DNA of 64,000 bases from Mariannaea sp. PMI_226 (Eukaryota > Ascomycota > Sordariomycetes > Hypocreales > Nectriaceae). Location of the stretch: positions 558,001-622,000 of the forward strand of contig JANFOG010000008.1 of the NCBI GenBank assembly GCA_024336345.1. Direction: 5' to 3'. The notes beneath the pieces were generated by a model. The model was given only the letters and a program-made list of their open reading frames with translations. It was not told the DNA's origin and did no database searches. Position numbers and translations under genes: made by a program. Of this stretch, positions 1 to 10,387 are shown in pieces (position 1 is the stretch's first letter; each line of letters starts with the position of its first letter).

Positions 1-1963
1 TTGGTTACCCACTGACTCAGCTTTTTTTCCCTATTGAGAGTATCATATACTGCCTAAATACTTACTATCTTCCACATCGCTTCACTGGTCATGCAGTTGA
101 ACTGCAGAGGGGTACGTTTAGCTGGAGACGTGGTATAAGCGGAGGGGTAAAACGAATCCATTGCTGCTCTGAGAAACTTGGATAGGATTGTATAAGACGT
201 CAAGAAAAAAAGAGCAGAAAAATAAGAATTGTAGGAAAACCATGTAAGGGGGGATAATTAGGCGTATGAGCGTAGAGTTGTTTGTGGACTCATTTACTTC
301 TATTTTATTCTGTAAGATATGGAGGGATTTTCGTCTTGTCTTTTTCTCGTTTTCTACAATACGAAGCCTCTTCAAGACATCAGGGCTGGTGCTAGAATTT
401 AGGCTTCCTTAGAGGTACTAGTTATTTTTCAGGCAAGTGTGTACGGAGTACCTATCCATGTCGTCGCTTGCGATTGATAGCACCAGGGCTGGTTAGTCGA
501 ATAGATGTACACGACTATCAGCAGGGAGGTTAGGGAGGTTAGGGCTGATGATGAAGAAGAACTCAAAGAGACATTGGGCTGACCTTTGCCAGCACGTGGC
601 TTGACTGCTATCCATTTGCTATTAAACTACACCCCAAAAAATATTGCAAGCAGCGATTGGGGCAACAGCCAGTGCTGGCTTCATTCAAAGCCTGAGTGCT
701 AGACAGGAAAAGGCACTACTACTGTTGAGTGTTGAGCTACTGGACGTAGAAACGCGTGGCTATCCAGTTCGTCGCACAGCGCTAATGCTGCCACTGGCTT
801 GGTTCGATACACCTCAGCAGCTTTTAAATAGGCCTAATAGGAGCGGGTTGTTTTAGTCTACCTAGCCCTGAATATACGTGTTTAAGAACTTGGAGATTGA
901 ACGAGATGATGTCAGAAAAGAGCAACAACTCAACAAGGAGTTCTCGGAATCACTAAGCAAAAGAAGAAAGGGACATCAAAGGAAAGAGAAACATGGAGAG
1001 GTAATTACTACCCTAATCTGCAGATTAGGAACGCGGGAAACGAAAAAGAACTTTTGAAAGTTTTGCCTTGCTTGAGTTGCAGCCATTGTTGTTCATACGG
1101 AGCCGACTCAAAAGCTCCCATCCTCTCCCTTGACACCTTCAGACACTAGAGTACACGTGGAATTCACGACGTAACTGGGGCGGGCTTTTCCGCGCTCTAG
1201 CGTGCATTTGCGTGGTCTTAGCCCTCTGTATTTAGTAGGCAGACTGACGTCGATAACGGGCGGTCTAGGGCACTTGTCGGGGGACAATGCACCCGCATCT
1301 TATGCGCTAGTGCTGGGATAGCATCGATTTCCGCTGCAGATTGCTCAATACGTAATGATTATGGAAGCAGTGTATCAGCATGCAGAGCTGTAGCAGCAAT
1401 CCAACTATGATCGCTTTTGTCAATGGCGTTGCATGGATATTATTTAAAGTTTTTTTGAGCTCAACCCCTCTCAACCTCACCTCACCTCCCTTTCCCCTTT
1501 CGTCCCCTTCGTCCCCAAGTCGTGTAGCGACATGCTGGGAATCACACGTACTATGCAGGCCGTCTCTGATGCGTACGACTACGACCCTGTCATTGCGATT
1601 AGTCGAGCGCCGTCGCCGATACCGCTAACTTTACAGCAGCATTCAGTAACTATCGAGGGGAAATAGTAAGCCGAAACCGAATCTCCAAGTAAACTACAGA
1701 AACGCCCATTTCCGAACATTCATCTTTTCAATGACTGGGTTTTTGGAGCCGCGAGCCGTCAATCGCCAATCCCTCCTGCTACAATAATTGCTTACACATT
1801 GGTCAGCAGCTTGCCCCCTCCACCCTCCTGGGCCTCCCACGAGGCAGCTTTTCACGTTCCAAGTCAATACTCAGCCTTTCCACTAAATCCGCACCATGGG
1901 GATGAAGTCAGACGCAAGGCAGACCACGTGGAGTTGGGGTTTGTGGTATGGCGGAATCTGGGG
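1..1963. other. Gene-free left edge
   Basis: No convincing gene is visible in the first 2 kb. Short open frames exist on both strands (for example 644-856 +) but they lack recognisable domains, splice structure or good start context. A pyrimidine-rich stretch at about 1470-1510 could be a promoter CT-box for something small, but no gene follows it. Confidence 0.5.
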
Positions 1964-2227
1964 TCAGATATTCTGTAAGGCATGCAAAGTTTGCGCCATG
2001 TTCTCTTTGAGAGGCATTGTACGCCAGATTGCCTGAAAGTTGCCGTCAGTGTTGACGTTATCAGCCTTGTTAAAGACGATCTCGCTGCTGATCTTCTCCG
2101 GGAAAACCTGGATGAATCTCCGTAGCAGACTGAGAAGTATCATGGGCAGCTTCCACCCTGCCAATAAAGAATCTAGATCCTGCATGAAGTTGCACCGGCT
2201 TTTGTCATATGGTCCCAGTTGAACCAT
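1964..2227 (-). CDS. Possible small hypothetical protein or exon fragment (87 aa)
   Basis: An open frame from ATG 2227 to a TGA at 1964 encodes a leucine-rich 87-residue peptide. I do not recognise a family. It has no signal peptide and no Cys pattern. It lies 280 bp beyond the 3' end of the GH16 gene, on the same strand. It could be a real small gene, a remnant exon of a lost gene, or chance. Nothing except length and a sensible amino-acid composition supports it. Confidence 0.22.
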   Translation of the reverse strand: MVQLGPYDKSRCNFMQDLDSLLAGWKLPMILLSLLRRFIQVFPEKISSEIVFNKADNVNTDGNFQAIWRTMPLKENMAQTLHALQNI

Positions 2228-2506
2228 TAGACCTTAAAATAATCAATTTCTTGTTTCTTTTGATACCTCATATGGTCCTAGATAGATGTTGCTTTACATT
2301 CTCGCATTTGGTTCATACTTGATACATATGACGAAATACGAACATGCTCACTCTTATTTAACGAATATGAGAGTTTGCTTTTATTTCGGCCTAAGAAATA
2401 CGGCAGATTCACCTGGTTACAAACTTTTTGGAAATGAGAAGTGTATCCTGACATAGACCCAGGATAAGAAAAAAAAGGGAGAAAACTACGACGACCTCTG
2501 TGTCGC

Positions 2507-3510
2507 CTAGTAGGTGTTTCCCAAAGGCGTATTGGGACTGGCCCAATCAGCCTCGAACCGACTCCAGCCTCCATGCTCAGGGTCGCTCGCTACAAAAAGA
2601 CTTTGAATAACCATGTCATAGTGGCCATCCGCAGGTCTCTGACCCTCGCAGACATTGCCCCCCATGGCCACATTCAGAAGAACAGTCATGTCTTTCATCG
2701 GCCGGTTGCCCTTTGGGGTGTGCTTCATGACGGGTGTGTTGTTGATGTACCAAACCATCTTGCCCTGCCCGGGCTGGCCGTTGGGCTGATCCCAGACGAA
2801 GTCGTATCGGACCGGGCGAGCGTGCATGTCGCCGATGGTGGTGGTCATGACACGATGGTTCTGAGGCTCGTGGTGGAACCCCCAGTGAAGGCACGATCGG
2901 TTCACATGGTCGCCGTTCCAGGTTTCGGCGATGTCAATTTCTCCATCTGTAGGCCATGAGAAGGGCTCTTGAGGAAGAAGCCAGAAGGCTGGCCAGATGC
3001 CAGTAGCGCAGGGAGAGAGGATGACCGCTGTCAACACGCCTCTGTCCCTGCCGAGGGCCTTTCTGCTGACAAGACGAGCGGATGTGAAGCGCAGCTCCGG
3101 AGTCGGTGCAGCATTGTTTGCAATGGCACGAATCACGAGTCTACCATCTGGAGTGCTGAGTTTGATCAAAGCTTGTTAGATGCATCGATCCATCTGCCCG
3201 CCACTCAACCCATTCTATGCAAAGGCGGTGTGAGTGAGAGTAGTGAGCGTACGTACTGAAAGACATTGGCAGAATCACCGGTGTAATGCTGCAATTCCTG
3301 GTTTCCCCAGCCGTCAGGGCCATTTCCGAGTTTCGCATCCCATTCATTTCCTACTGGGACGTCAGGATGGAATTGAGGCTGCCAGTAGAGCTCTGCTGGC
3401 CGGGCCGGAACAGGTGGTGGCTGGGGGCCCTGGCTCTCCGGCTTGCTGGCTTCGGTGAACTTCTGGTCGATTTGGTCCTTGAAGCGCTTCAACTCGTCCT
3501 TCCAACCCAT
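2507..3510 (-). CDS. GH16-family endo-beta-1,3(4)-glucanase-like protein, 300 aa, two exons
   Basis: Predicted glycoside hydrolase family 16 enzyme, a beta-jelly-roll family cleaving beta-1,3 or beta-1,3-1,4 glucans. Exon 1 is 3510-3257 and exon 2 is 3155-2507. The intron 3256-3156 has a GTACGT donor, a CTAAC branch point and a CTCAG acceptor; the joined frame is 301 codons including the stop. The catalytic signature GEIDIAET gives E157 as nucleophile, D159 as helper and E162 as acid/base. Upstream residues WPAFWLLP and downstream WYINN also fit GH16. The N-terminus (MGWKDELKRF) is charged, followed by a Pro-rich stretch near residues 28-38, and has no signal peptide, which is unusual for a fungal GH16. 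The protein may be intracellular or unconventionally exported, or a further upstream exon may be missing. Family assignment is firm; substrate is unknown. Confidence 0.87.
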
Positions 3511-5448
3511 TGCGGCGGTGGAAAGAAAAAATATTATTCGATGGACGAGGAGGCGATTTTGATGGTCAATGAAGAGATACGTCGCGGTGGATGCGGAAGA
3601 AGAAATGAAGCTGATGGACAGACTGGCAAGTTTTCTTTTACTTGGCCAGTGAAGGTGTCGGTGGTACAGCTATCCCCGCTCTTTTTATTTTTCTTCTTGG
3701 CGCATTGCTTTGATGATGCGTCATGTTATGCTGCACCGCCTCACATTATTGAGCATCCAATGTTGGTGCTGCAGTCCGTTCGTCAAAAGTCAATTCGGAT
3801 TCACAAATTTCAACATTATGTTAATTTGCATAATGCAAGAAAAATGTAGCTGAAACTCATCGCGATCGCTTGGCGAGGTCCTTGTTACGGATTAAAAAAA
3901 AAAGAGAGCAATTGAGCAATAGTCACTGGCGTTGCGCACAGAACAACAGTAACCAAGATATTCGAATAAGGATATGGAGATGACAGGGAGAGAGTGACGT
4001 TTCTACACGCCAGTTTCTACACGCCATCTTGCCCTTCTATCCCCTCTATTCAGGTATACCAATGCGATGAATGATTGATTTGAGCAAACAGGGCAGCCCC
4101 GCACAAACAGGTTCCAATACGAGCTTCAACTACGTGACAGGCCAGGAAGAGGGGCTTGATTTCAATTTTCATCCAGTGATCTGCAGTGCGAAGGCCCCTG
4201 GACCCCTCAGATCATCAGCCACGTAGTTGCGCAGGCGTGATAAACAGAAAAGATGTGAGCACAAGCCGTTGAGACCACGAGCACGCCCGATCTTGGTTCC
4301 ATTCGTGGGGCCGTTTATTTTTCATAACCTAACAGTCCATGATTCCCGCTGGCAAATTGACAAATGTCGGCTCCCATCCTCGGGATGTAAGACATTGATA
4401 GGCACATACCCGAAGCGGATGGATTGGGAATCGCTTCTCTCATTCAAGAATCCGGTTCGTTTCTTTCGTCTCGACATGATTTTTGTCATCTTGAACGGAT
4501 GTGAGCTTGAGAGCTTGTTTGATGCCTGTGTTGACCAACATAAGGGGGTTCCCTGTGTTTAACCAGTTGTCCGACCAACACCAAGATGCCTCGTGCATAC
4601 AAGACGCAGATCGGCCCCCCTCTTAAGGCAAGACTCCCGGAGAATTTGAGACTTTGTAATATGAGTTAATATCTTTCAATGCAGCTACGCTAATCATATG
4701 GACCATTAGAACCAATCTAGACTTTCAGCTCGTAAGCCGCAGCGTCACATGGTGAATTCCAAGCATCTCAATTCGATGCACCTCTCATTTCTTTGCATTT
4801 CAGCTCACCTCCCTTCCAGAGAGACCCATCAACCGGACGGATATGGGTTTGCTAATGGGCGATTCGAATTGAGCGACAGGAGCCGAAGAAGCGCTAGTAA
4901 ATTTGGCATATATTGATCCTGAAAATGACGACACAAAGATCACATTTTAGCTCCGCTTCAAGAAAATAGAGGACCAAGATGCACGAGAGATACAAGTAGT
5001 TTGAAGTTCACCCTGTGGAGGGGTTGGGGACGGCCCGGGAGGCGCCGCCCCTGGCTGACATCGGCGATCATTCTGGGGGACAAGGATTCTTAACAAGGGG
5101 GGATTCAGACTGTCGGCGATTATCTTAGTGGCTTCCCTCTTAGGCTCGGATTACCCCGTTCTATATATGCAAGACGAGAAGCTCGTACGCACTATTGAAC
5201 CCAACCGCTGCATGCCAACAGAGTGATGCGGCAGAGATGCTCTAGTGTAATACATCTCAGCAGACAGTATCCAAATACCAACAAGTAAGACATGGATGTA
5301 CGTACAACTGCAAGTCCTACAAAGCGATGACGCTCATAAAAAGACCTATAAATGAGGCCGATCGCGACAAGTCCGCAGTTATCCAACCAGCCCTACCTTC
5401 GGGTTACGTTTGTTACATCTTCAACGCACGAATAGGACATAAGCGAAG
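3511..5448. other. Intergenic, divergent promoter space
   Basis: About 1.9 kb between the divergently transcribed GH16 (-) and NADase (+) genes. A TATATA motif at about 5162-5167 lies roughly 285 bp before the NADase start. The open frame at 4227-4562 shows no family features and is treated as chance. Confidence 0.5.
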
Positions 5449-6203
5449 ATGCAACTTCTCTCAGTGTTCTTGTGCTGCCTTGTCTGGCTCTCGGCGGCCA
5501 CAGCCACTTCCAAGTCCTATCATCACGAACCGCACTGTGATTGCCGTGGCACCAAGGATGGCGGCCCCAAGTCGAAGCAATATATTTGTCGCGACTACCG
5601 CCTTGGTCCCGTAGTCCTCCCACGTAGGTTGCCTCTGGTTGACCTTGTGGATGACTATGACCGCTTTGATGGCTTGACCCCCGGCAAATTCTTGAAGAAG
5701 TGGACCAACAAGAAGGATGAATACGTCTATCCCGAGCAGAACGGCTTTCAACTTGACATCCACGGCAATGCGATCAATGGCAGCATGATCCTGGAGCCTG
5801 GCACCTTAGTTGACCGATTCGGCAGTGAACATGGTAAGTCAAGGCCGTACATTGCAACATTTTTCTAATGAGGCTGCCGAATTTCGTACTAATTCCTGTT
5901 CCCCTCCCTCCAGGCTTGTTCGTCTCTGCTGCTGAAGCTCCCTACTCTCAGCGTGCTCTTCCCCCTTATAACCTGGACACAGATCCTCTTGCGCCAGAGT
6001 ACCCCTACGGTTACCACGTCTACAGGGTCATCAAAGCCCTCACCGTCGTAGGAGGACCAATAAGGCCTTGGTTTGGCCAGCCCGGTCTTGGCGCCCAGTT
6101 CTACATTGGTGATGTGGGAAATATCTTGGATTTGATTGACAAGGGCTTCTTGAAGAGGGAAAACCCCAAGATCTTGATCAAGAAGCACAGGAGCTGCGCA
6201 TAA
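5449..6203 (+). CDS. Secreted TNT-domain NAD+ glycohydrolase (fungal surface NADase type), 224 aa
   Basis: Predicted extracellular NADase of the TNT (tuberculosis necrotizing toxin-like) fold, known in ascomycetes as a conidial-surface or secreted enzyme that hydrolyses NAD+. Exon 1 is 5449-5833 and exon 2 is 5914-6203. The intron 5834-5913 has a GTAAGT donor, a TACTAAT branch and a CCAG acceptor. Residues 1-20 form a signal peptide ending near ATATS. A short region with Cys 30, 32 and 47 precedes the TNT domain at about residues 92-210. Conserved positions visible are the DRFG motif (R123, F124) and the GQPGLGAQF segment (Q184, Q190), which match the NAD-binding loops of the family. The length is typical for the stand-alone fungal enzymes. 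No immunity or partner gene is adjacent. Residue-to-function mapping is from family knowledge, not tested. Confidence 0.85.
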
Positions 6204-7182
6204 TGAACTTATGATTATCTACAAATCAAATTTCTCGATTTTATCTCTCGGGTCTATTGTGACCATGCTAATCAAAACAACTTCATTCTAATCCAAATGC
6301 ATGCTACTTCTAGTAATCATTTATTTTGATACTGGAGTTAGAAGTGTATGGAAGTGCGGACATGGCATTAGATCCCAGTTGTGAGCCAATGACTGAGGAG
6401 GGGACAGGAATGGCAGAGATAGAAGGTCAGGAATGTAGCAAGTTGATTGATCTAGCCGTGATAACCACGCATTTTGCTATTTAATCATTGCCCATACATG
6501 AGAAATCCCGGATCTTGTGCTCCTCATCTCAGAGCTCGACAGCATCAATCGTCTTCTCTCAGAACAGTGTGCCTAGTATTGATATGCTTGGAGATGTTCA
6601 GGCTGCGTACTATACGGCGCTTGAGATGTCACTATCGCTGTAAATTCTTATTCTTCGCCAAATAATTCTCGGGCGCAAGTCTCGAGCTATCAAGACAATT
6701 CAGTTGATGGGCGGGCACCTTACTGCTGGTACGGTAGCTAAGCTTAGAAATTCAAGCCCTGCGACGCGAGGCACTGTACACAAAGCAGGCCAGCGCCGAA
6801 CGGGAGAGCATTTTGACAGGATGATGCCCCTAACTAGAGCTTTTCTCCGTGGAAAAATAAAGGAACTATCCCTGCACACGAACGTCTACGTGTGTTTAGA
6901 TACGAAACATTTAGTATAGGCGTTCACTTATGCGGGGCATGAGCTCCAGAGTGTGTCAACCAACCCTTCCTGTTGATCGATGGAACAGCATGGGAATATT
7001 GACAATAATGGAGTAATATTCTCAGTGAATTTCATTGCTTCTATGAAACAGAGATTTCTATAATGTAGACATGTCCCTAATGACAGCAAATGCAACAAGG
7101 CTAGTTTATGACAGTATGAGCCCGCTCATACCATGTTTTCCATACATAACGCCTCTCTCATGCAACAGGGTATCCAGGTACC
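6204..7182. other. Intergenic, convergent
   Basis: About 1 kb between the 3' ends of the NADase gene (+) and the small Cys-rich gene (-). No gene, RNA or repeat structure was recognised. Confidence 0.5.
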
Positions 7183-7614
7183 TTATTTTTTTCCATTTCT
7201 TTCTGGTGTGTTTGTAATTCGCTCAGTAAACTCGCAGAATTGGTCTTTATCTGCAATTGATTTGAGGCATTGCTCAGCGACCTTGTCGGGATCGGCGCAG
7301 TAGTAGAGCGCATTAGGGCAGCAGACTTGGCCGACGGGGCGAAAGAAGGAATCTCCTCACTTGAAGCCAAAGGTGGGCGTAGATGGAGCAGGAGTGGTTG
7401 TATTTGTGAATGCGGAAGTAGTGGTCGTCGGCAGCTGGACAGGCGGGCATTCAGTAAAGCAGCCGATCTCACTGACTCCGTTGACAATAACTTCGCAGCA
7501 ATTGGGCTTATCGGCAGGGCAGATTTGGTCGCCACACTTGTTGGGGTATCCCTGAGGAATAGCATTGACAGCAGCGCTGAGAGCGAAAGCGATGATGGCG
7601 TAGTTGAAGATCAT
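7183..7614 (-). pseudogene. Small secreted Cys-rich protein gene with an in-frame TGA
   Basis: From ATG 7614 the frame encodes a signal peptide (about residues 1-18, ending VNA), a first Cys block (six Cys, including a Cys-Cys pair) and a Thr/Pro linker. It meets TGA at 7359-7357 after 85 codons. The same frame then stays open for 57 more codons to TAA at 7185-7183 and carries a second Cys block (CCPNALYYC, EQC, QFC; five Cys). That looks like real protein rather than trailer. I tested GT..AG intron choices around the TGA (GTGAGG donor directly over it), and none restores the frame. Options are a nonsense mutation in a two-block effector-like protein, stop readthrough, or a functional 85-residue product with a relic tail. 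I do not recognise the family. Confidence 0.6.
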
Positions 7615-10387
7615 GTTGGAAAGTGTTATGAGTAGGATTATTTGAGATAAACAGATAGCACAAAGATGTTGTTGACTATTGTGCTTGTGTTGTGATGAGC
7701 TGTTGAGTCAATTCATTTGATAACTGGAACTTGACTTGCATTTATACTTGAAAATGGCTATGTCAAAATCATAACGGCTCTCCAAAAATAGTGAAGTTCT
7801 ACAGTCAAGTATTTCGTCTTGGCTGTACATAGCCCAAGCCAACGGGCTGGACAAAACGCCTCTCGGAATGCACGAGATGGGACAGGGCCCAGAGAGAGCC
7901 TGGTTTTACTGTGAAAGAATTACGGAGGACGGAATGGCTAATCTCGCTAGTGGAACAGCCTTTCCACCTGAAATGACTATTCTTAGACCTTGATGTCATG
8001 TGTTCGTTGATGAGCTTTGTCTTGTGGCGTTATACTGGGTCACTTCGTTTGGGCTGTGTGGTGAAGCCACCGGTCGTGGCGTTCATGCCAGCCACCGATG
8101 TGAGAGGTGAATGTCTAGTATTCTGATCTAAGTAGCGTTGCGGAGTAACAGTTCTTCCTCTCGAATCTGTGCTAACATTTACATCCAAGATGCGAGGAAA
8201 CAGCTAACGTACAGAGCCAAACGTGGCACAAATATGACAATGGTCGAGGCCATGCCATCTATTTTCGTTCTCCATAGAATAGAGATTAGAGATAGTAAAG
8301 GGCTATCTATGGCTGGTTGGTTTGTCAAGCATATAAAGATTTTGTCTGTAACCGAAAGTGATTGTTGTAGGGAAGCAAATGGCTTGTACTTCTGCATTAT
8401 GCCCTTCGACCTCATCCTCCTCAGAGATCATCAAGTTGCTATTCCCGCCTTGCGCTTAATGGATGTAGAGGTCACCGGCGCAAACTATGAATAATAACGT
8501 AGTAAAAAATGGAGAAGCTCTCATATCGAACAAGTTCTCAAATGAGTTTGGGGACTTTACGAAGTATTACAGCGAGGTGAAAATGTACAACATCACTCGG
8601 TCAATTCATTTCAAGTCCATATGAACATCTCCAACTATGTCCTCATTTCTCGTTACCTTTTCGGTCTTCAGCTACTAGGAAAGATATTTGATTGCCGGCC
8701 ATGCATCTTGCTTTTGATTTGGGGCCCTAGTTGAAGTCTCTTTTTTTTCACGTAAGTAAACTCTCGTTCTAGATACCGCACGAGATCGACTATTTTTAGC
8801 ATTGGTAGTGTAGTGAGTGAAATATAATGTTACTATTTGATTTTCAGCTTTTCTTCCAGGGCTTGGCTCCTCTCTCCACCGATATGATCATAGTGCAAGA
8901 AATTCGCTCTCCTTGGTAAGCAAGAAGGCATTTTATAACCGGAATAACTAGTTTTGACCATAATTTCTATGAGCTTGAGCCTCCTAATGGATAGCCAAGT
9001 GGGTTTGTATTATTGCGGATCCAAATGAGCCATTTACACGTCAGACCTGGTGTGAGGACCAGTATTGCGTAAGAATACCCAAGAATCACGATGTATTTCC
9101 GTATTTTACTTTGAAACAGCCGCTGCGAGCACACTAATATCGGCCAATTTCACTATCTTCCCCTCAATTGCATAGCTACAGTACACGACCTATACAGGGA
9201 GTTGGCTCGATCTCTCAATTGGCTACAAAAGAAGACGGCAAGACCTACTGAGCTGCATATTAAAAGCATGAAATCCCTGCAATGCAGCCGCCCGCTATTC
9301 TATCTGTCAGTAGTGAAGTAGCCGCCTACGGCATGGGCTCTCAATGTAACATCAAACAGTTGACATGAAGCAAGTTGCTGCTACTCACAATGCAGCCATT
9401 CCACAGAGGGAGCTTCGTTCCTCTAACAGCCACGAAAACTAGCCTCCATTACAGCGGCCTGCCAGCCTATACGTTATATGCAAAAATATTATTTCAGAGG
9501 CTCTGAGGTCTTCGGGATTCATCATGAGGGGACCAGGCTGCCTCGGCTATTGTTCTCCGATGAAGCAGAGGCTTAGGGAGCATATCATCTGGCTTGAGAA
9601 ACGAGACGGAAGTGCAGTTGGGGCTACTGCGAATGAATTTCTTCTTCATCGCAGTTCAAATATCACTCCCGTATGACTATCTGGGTGATATTGTTGCCGG
9701 AACTCCCGGTTTGCCTCTCAGATTGCCAGATGGCGAGTGACTGAATAGTAAAAAAAACATACAAACAGCTTTTGGACTGCTGAATCACGATACAACCTCT
9801 TGCCATTCTTACCTACACGTATACCGAATTACCAGCTTATCAGGATAATTTTATATCTGTCGTTATCTATTTGTAGAACATGCCGGGCAAACCGGACCGG
9901 ATCATCCATATTGATGTTTATCCGAGGAAGAAGGGCGCGACATTCTGTCATTCATAGCGCCTTACTCTATCTCCAGAAGGGGAAGATAAAACGCGATATC
10001 TTGCATGAAGCGCACCTCACTAGACCCAGATATGCACGCATTGTCCAATGGACTGCAATTGCGCCTTCAGCTGATCTGCAAATGGACGACAACCTTGCCT
10101 AAAACTGCTTGGCTTGACTCACTTACTACCCCGCTCATGGCTTGTCAATGGTAGGTCATGCTTGTGGAACCGTCTCGCCGACGACAGGAGACGGGCAATT
10201 GGATATTCATTTAAGACACTGTTATCTCTCTTTAGTTGTACATCACTTGGCTAGATTATCTCTTAGATTCTACGCATACAATACAGTGTTTTTGTCCGTC
10301 AGTCTGTGTTGGCTCGAAAACGATTATCACCGCGACCACCACCAAGTTTGGCAGACTTGGATTTAACCAGACAGTTTGTTATTGACA
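7615..10387. other. Gene-free stretch, 2.8 kb
   Basis: Between the small Cys-rich gene (-) and the amine oxidase (+). Open frames at 8138-8494 (+) and 9800-10102 (+) have no recognisable features and poor start context. The sequence has mixed composition with no clear repeats. It presumably includes both upstream regions. Confidence 0.5.

Noticed and set aside
525..555. GGTTAGGGAGGTTAGGG, resembling the fungal telomere repeat TTAGGG
   Set aside because: Only two copies with an extra AGG between them. Too short and imperfect to call an interstitial telomere tract.
644..856. 70-codon open frame (+)
   Set aside because: No ATG start, no family resemblance and no splice partners. It may be a relic but cannot be supported.
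5449..6203. Idea that the NADase might form a toxin-immunity pair
   Set aside because: No small adjacent gene that could encode an inhibitor; the neighbours are about 1 kb or more away and unrelated.
8138..8494. 118-codon open frame (+)
   Set aside because: An antisense frame is also open over part of it, there is no domain, and flanks lack splice or start signals.
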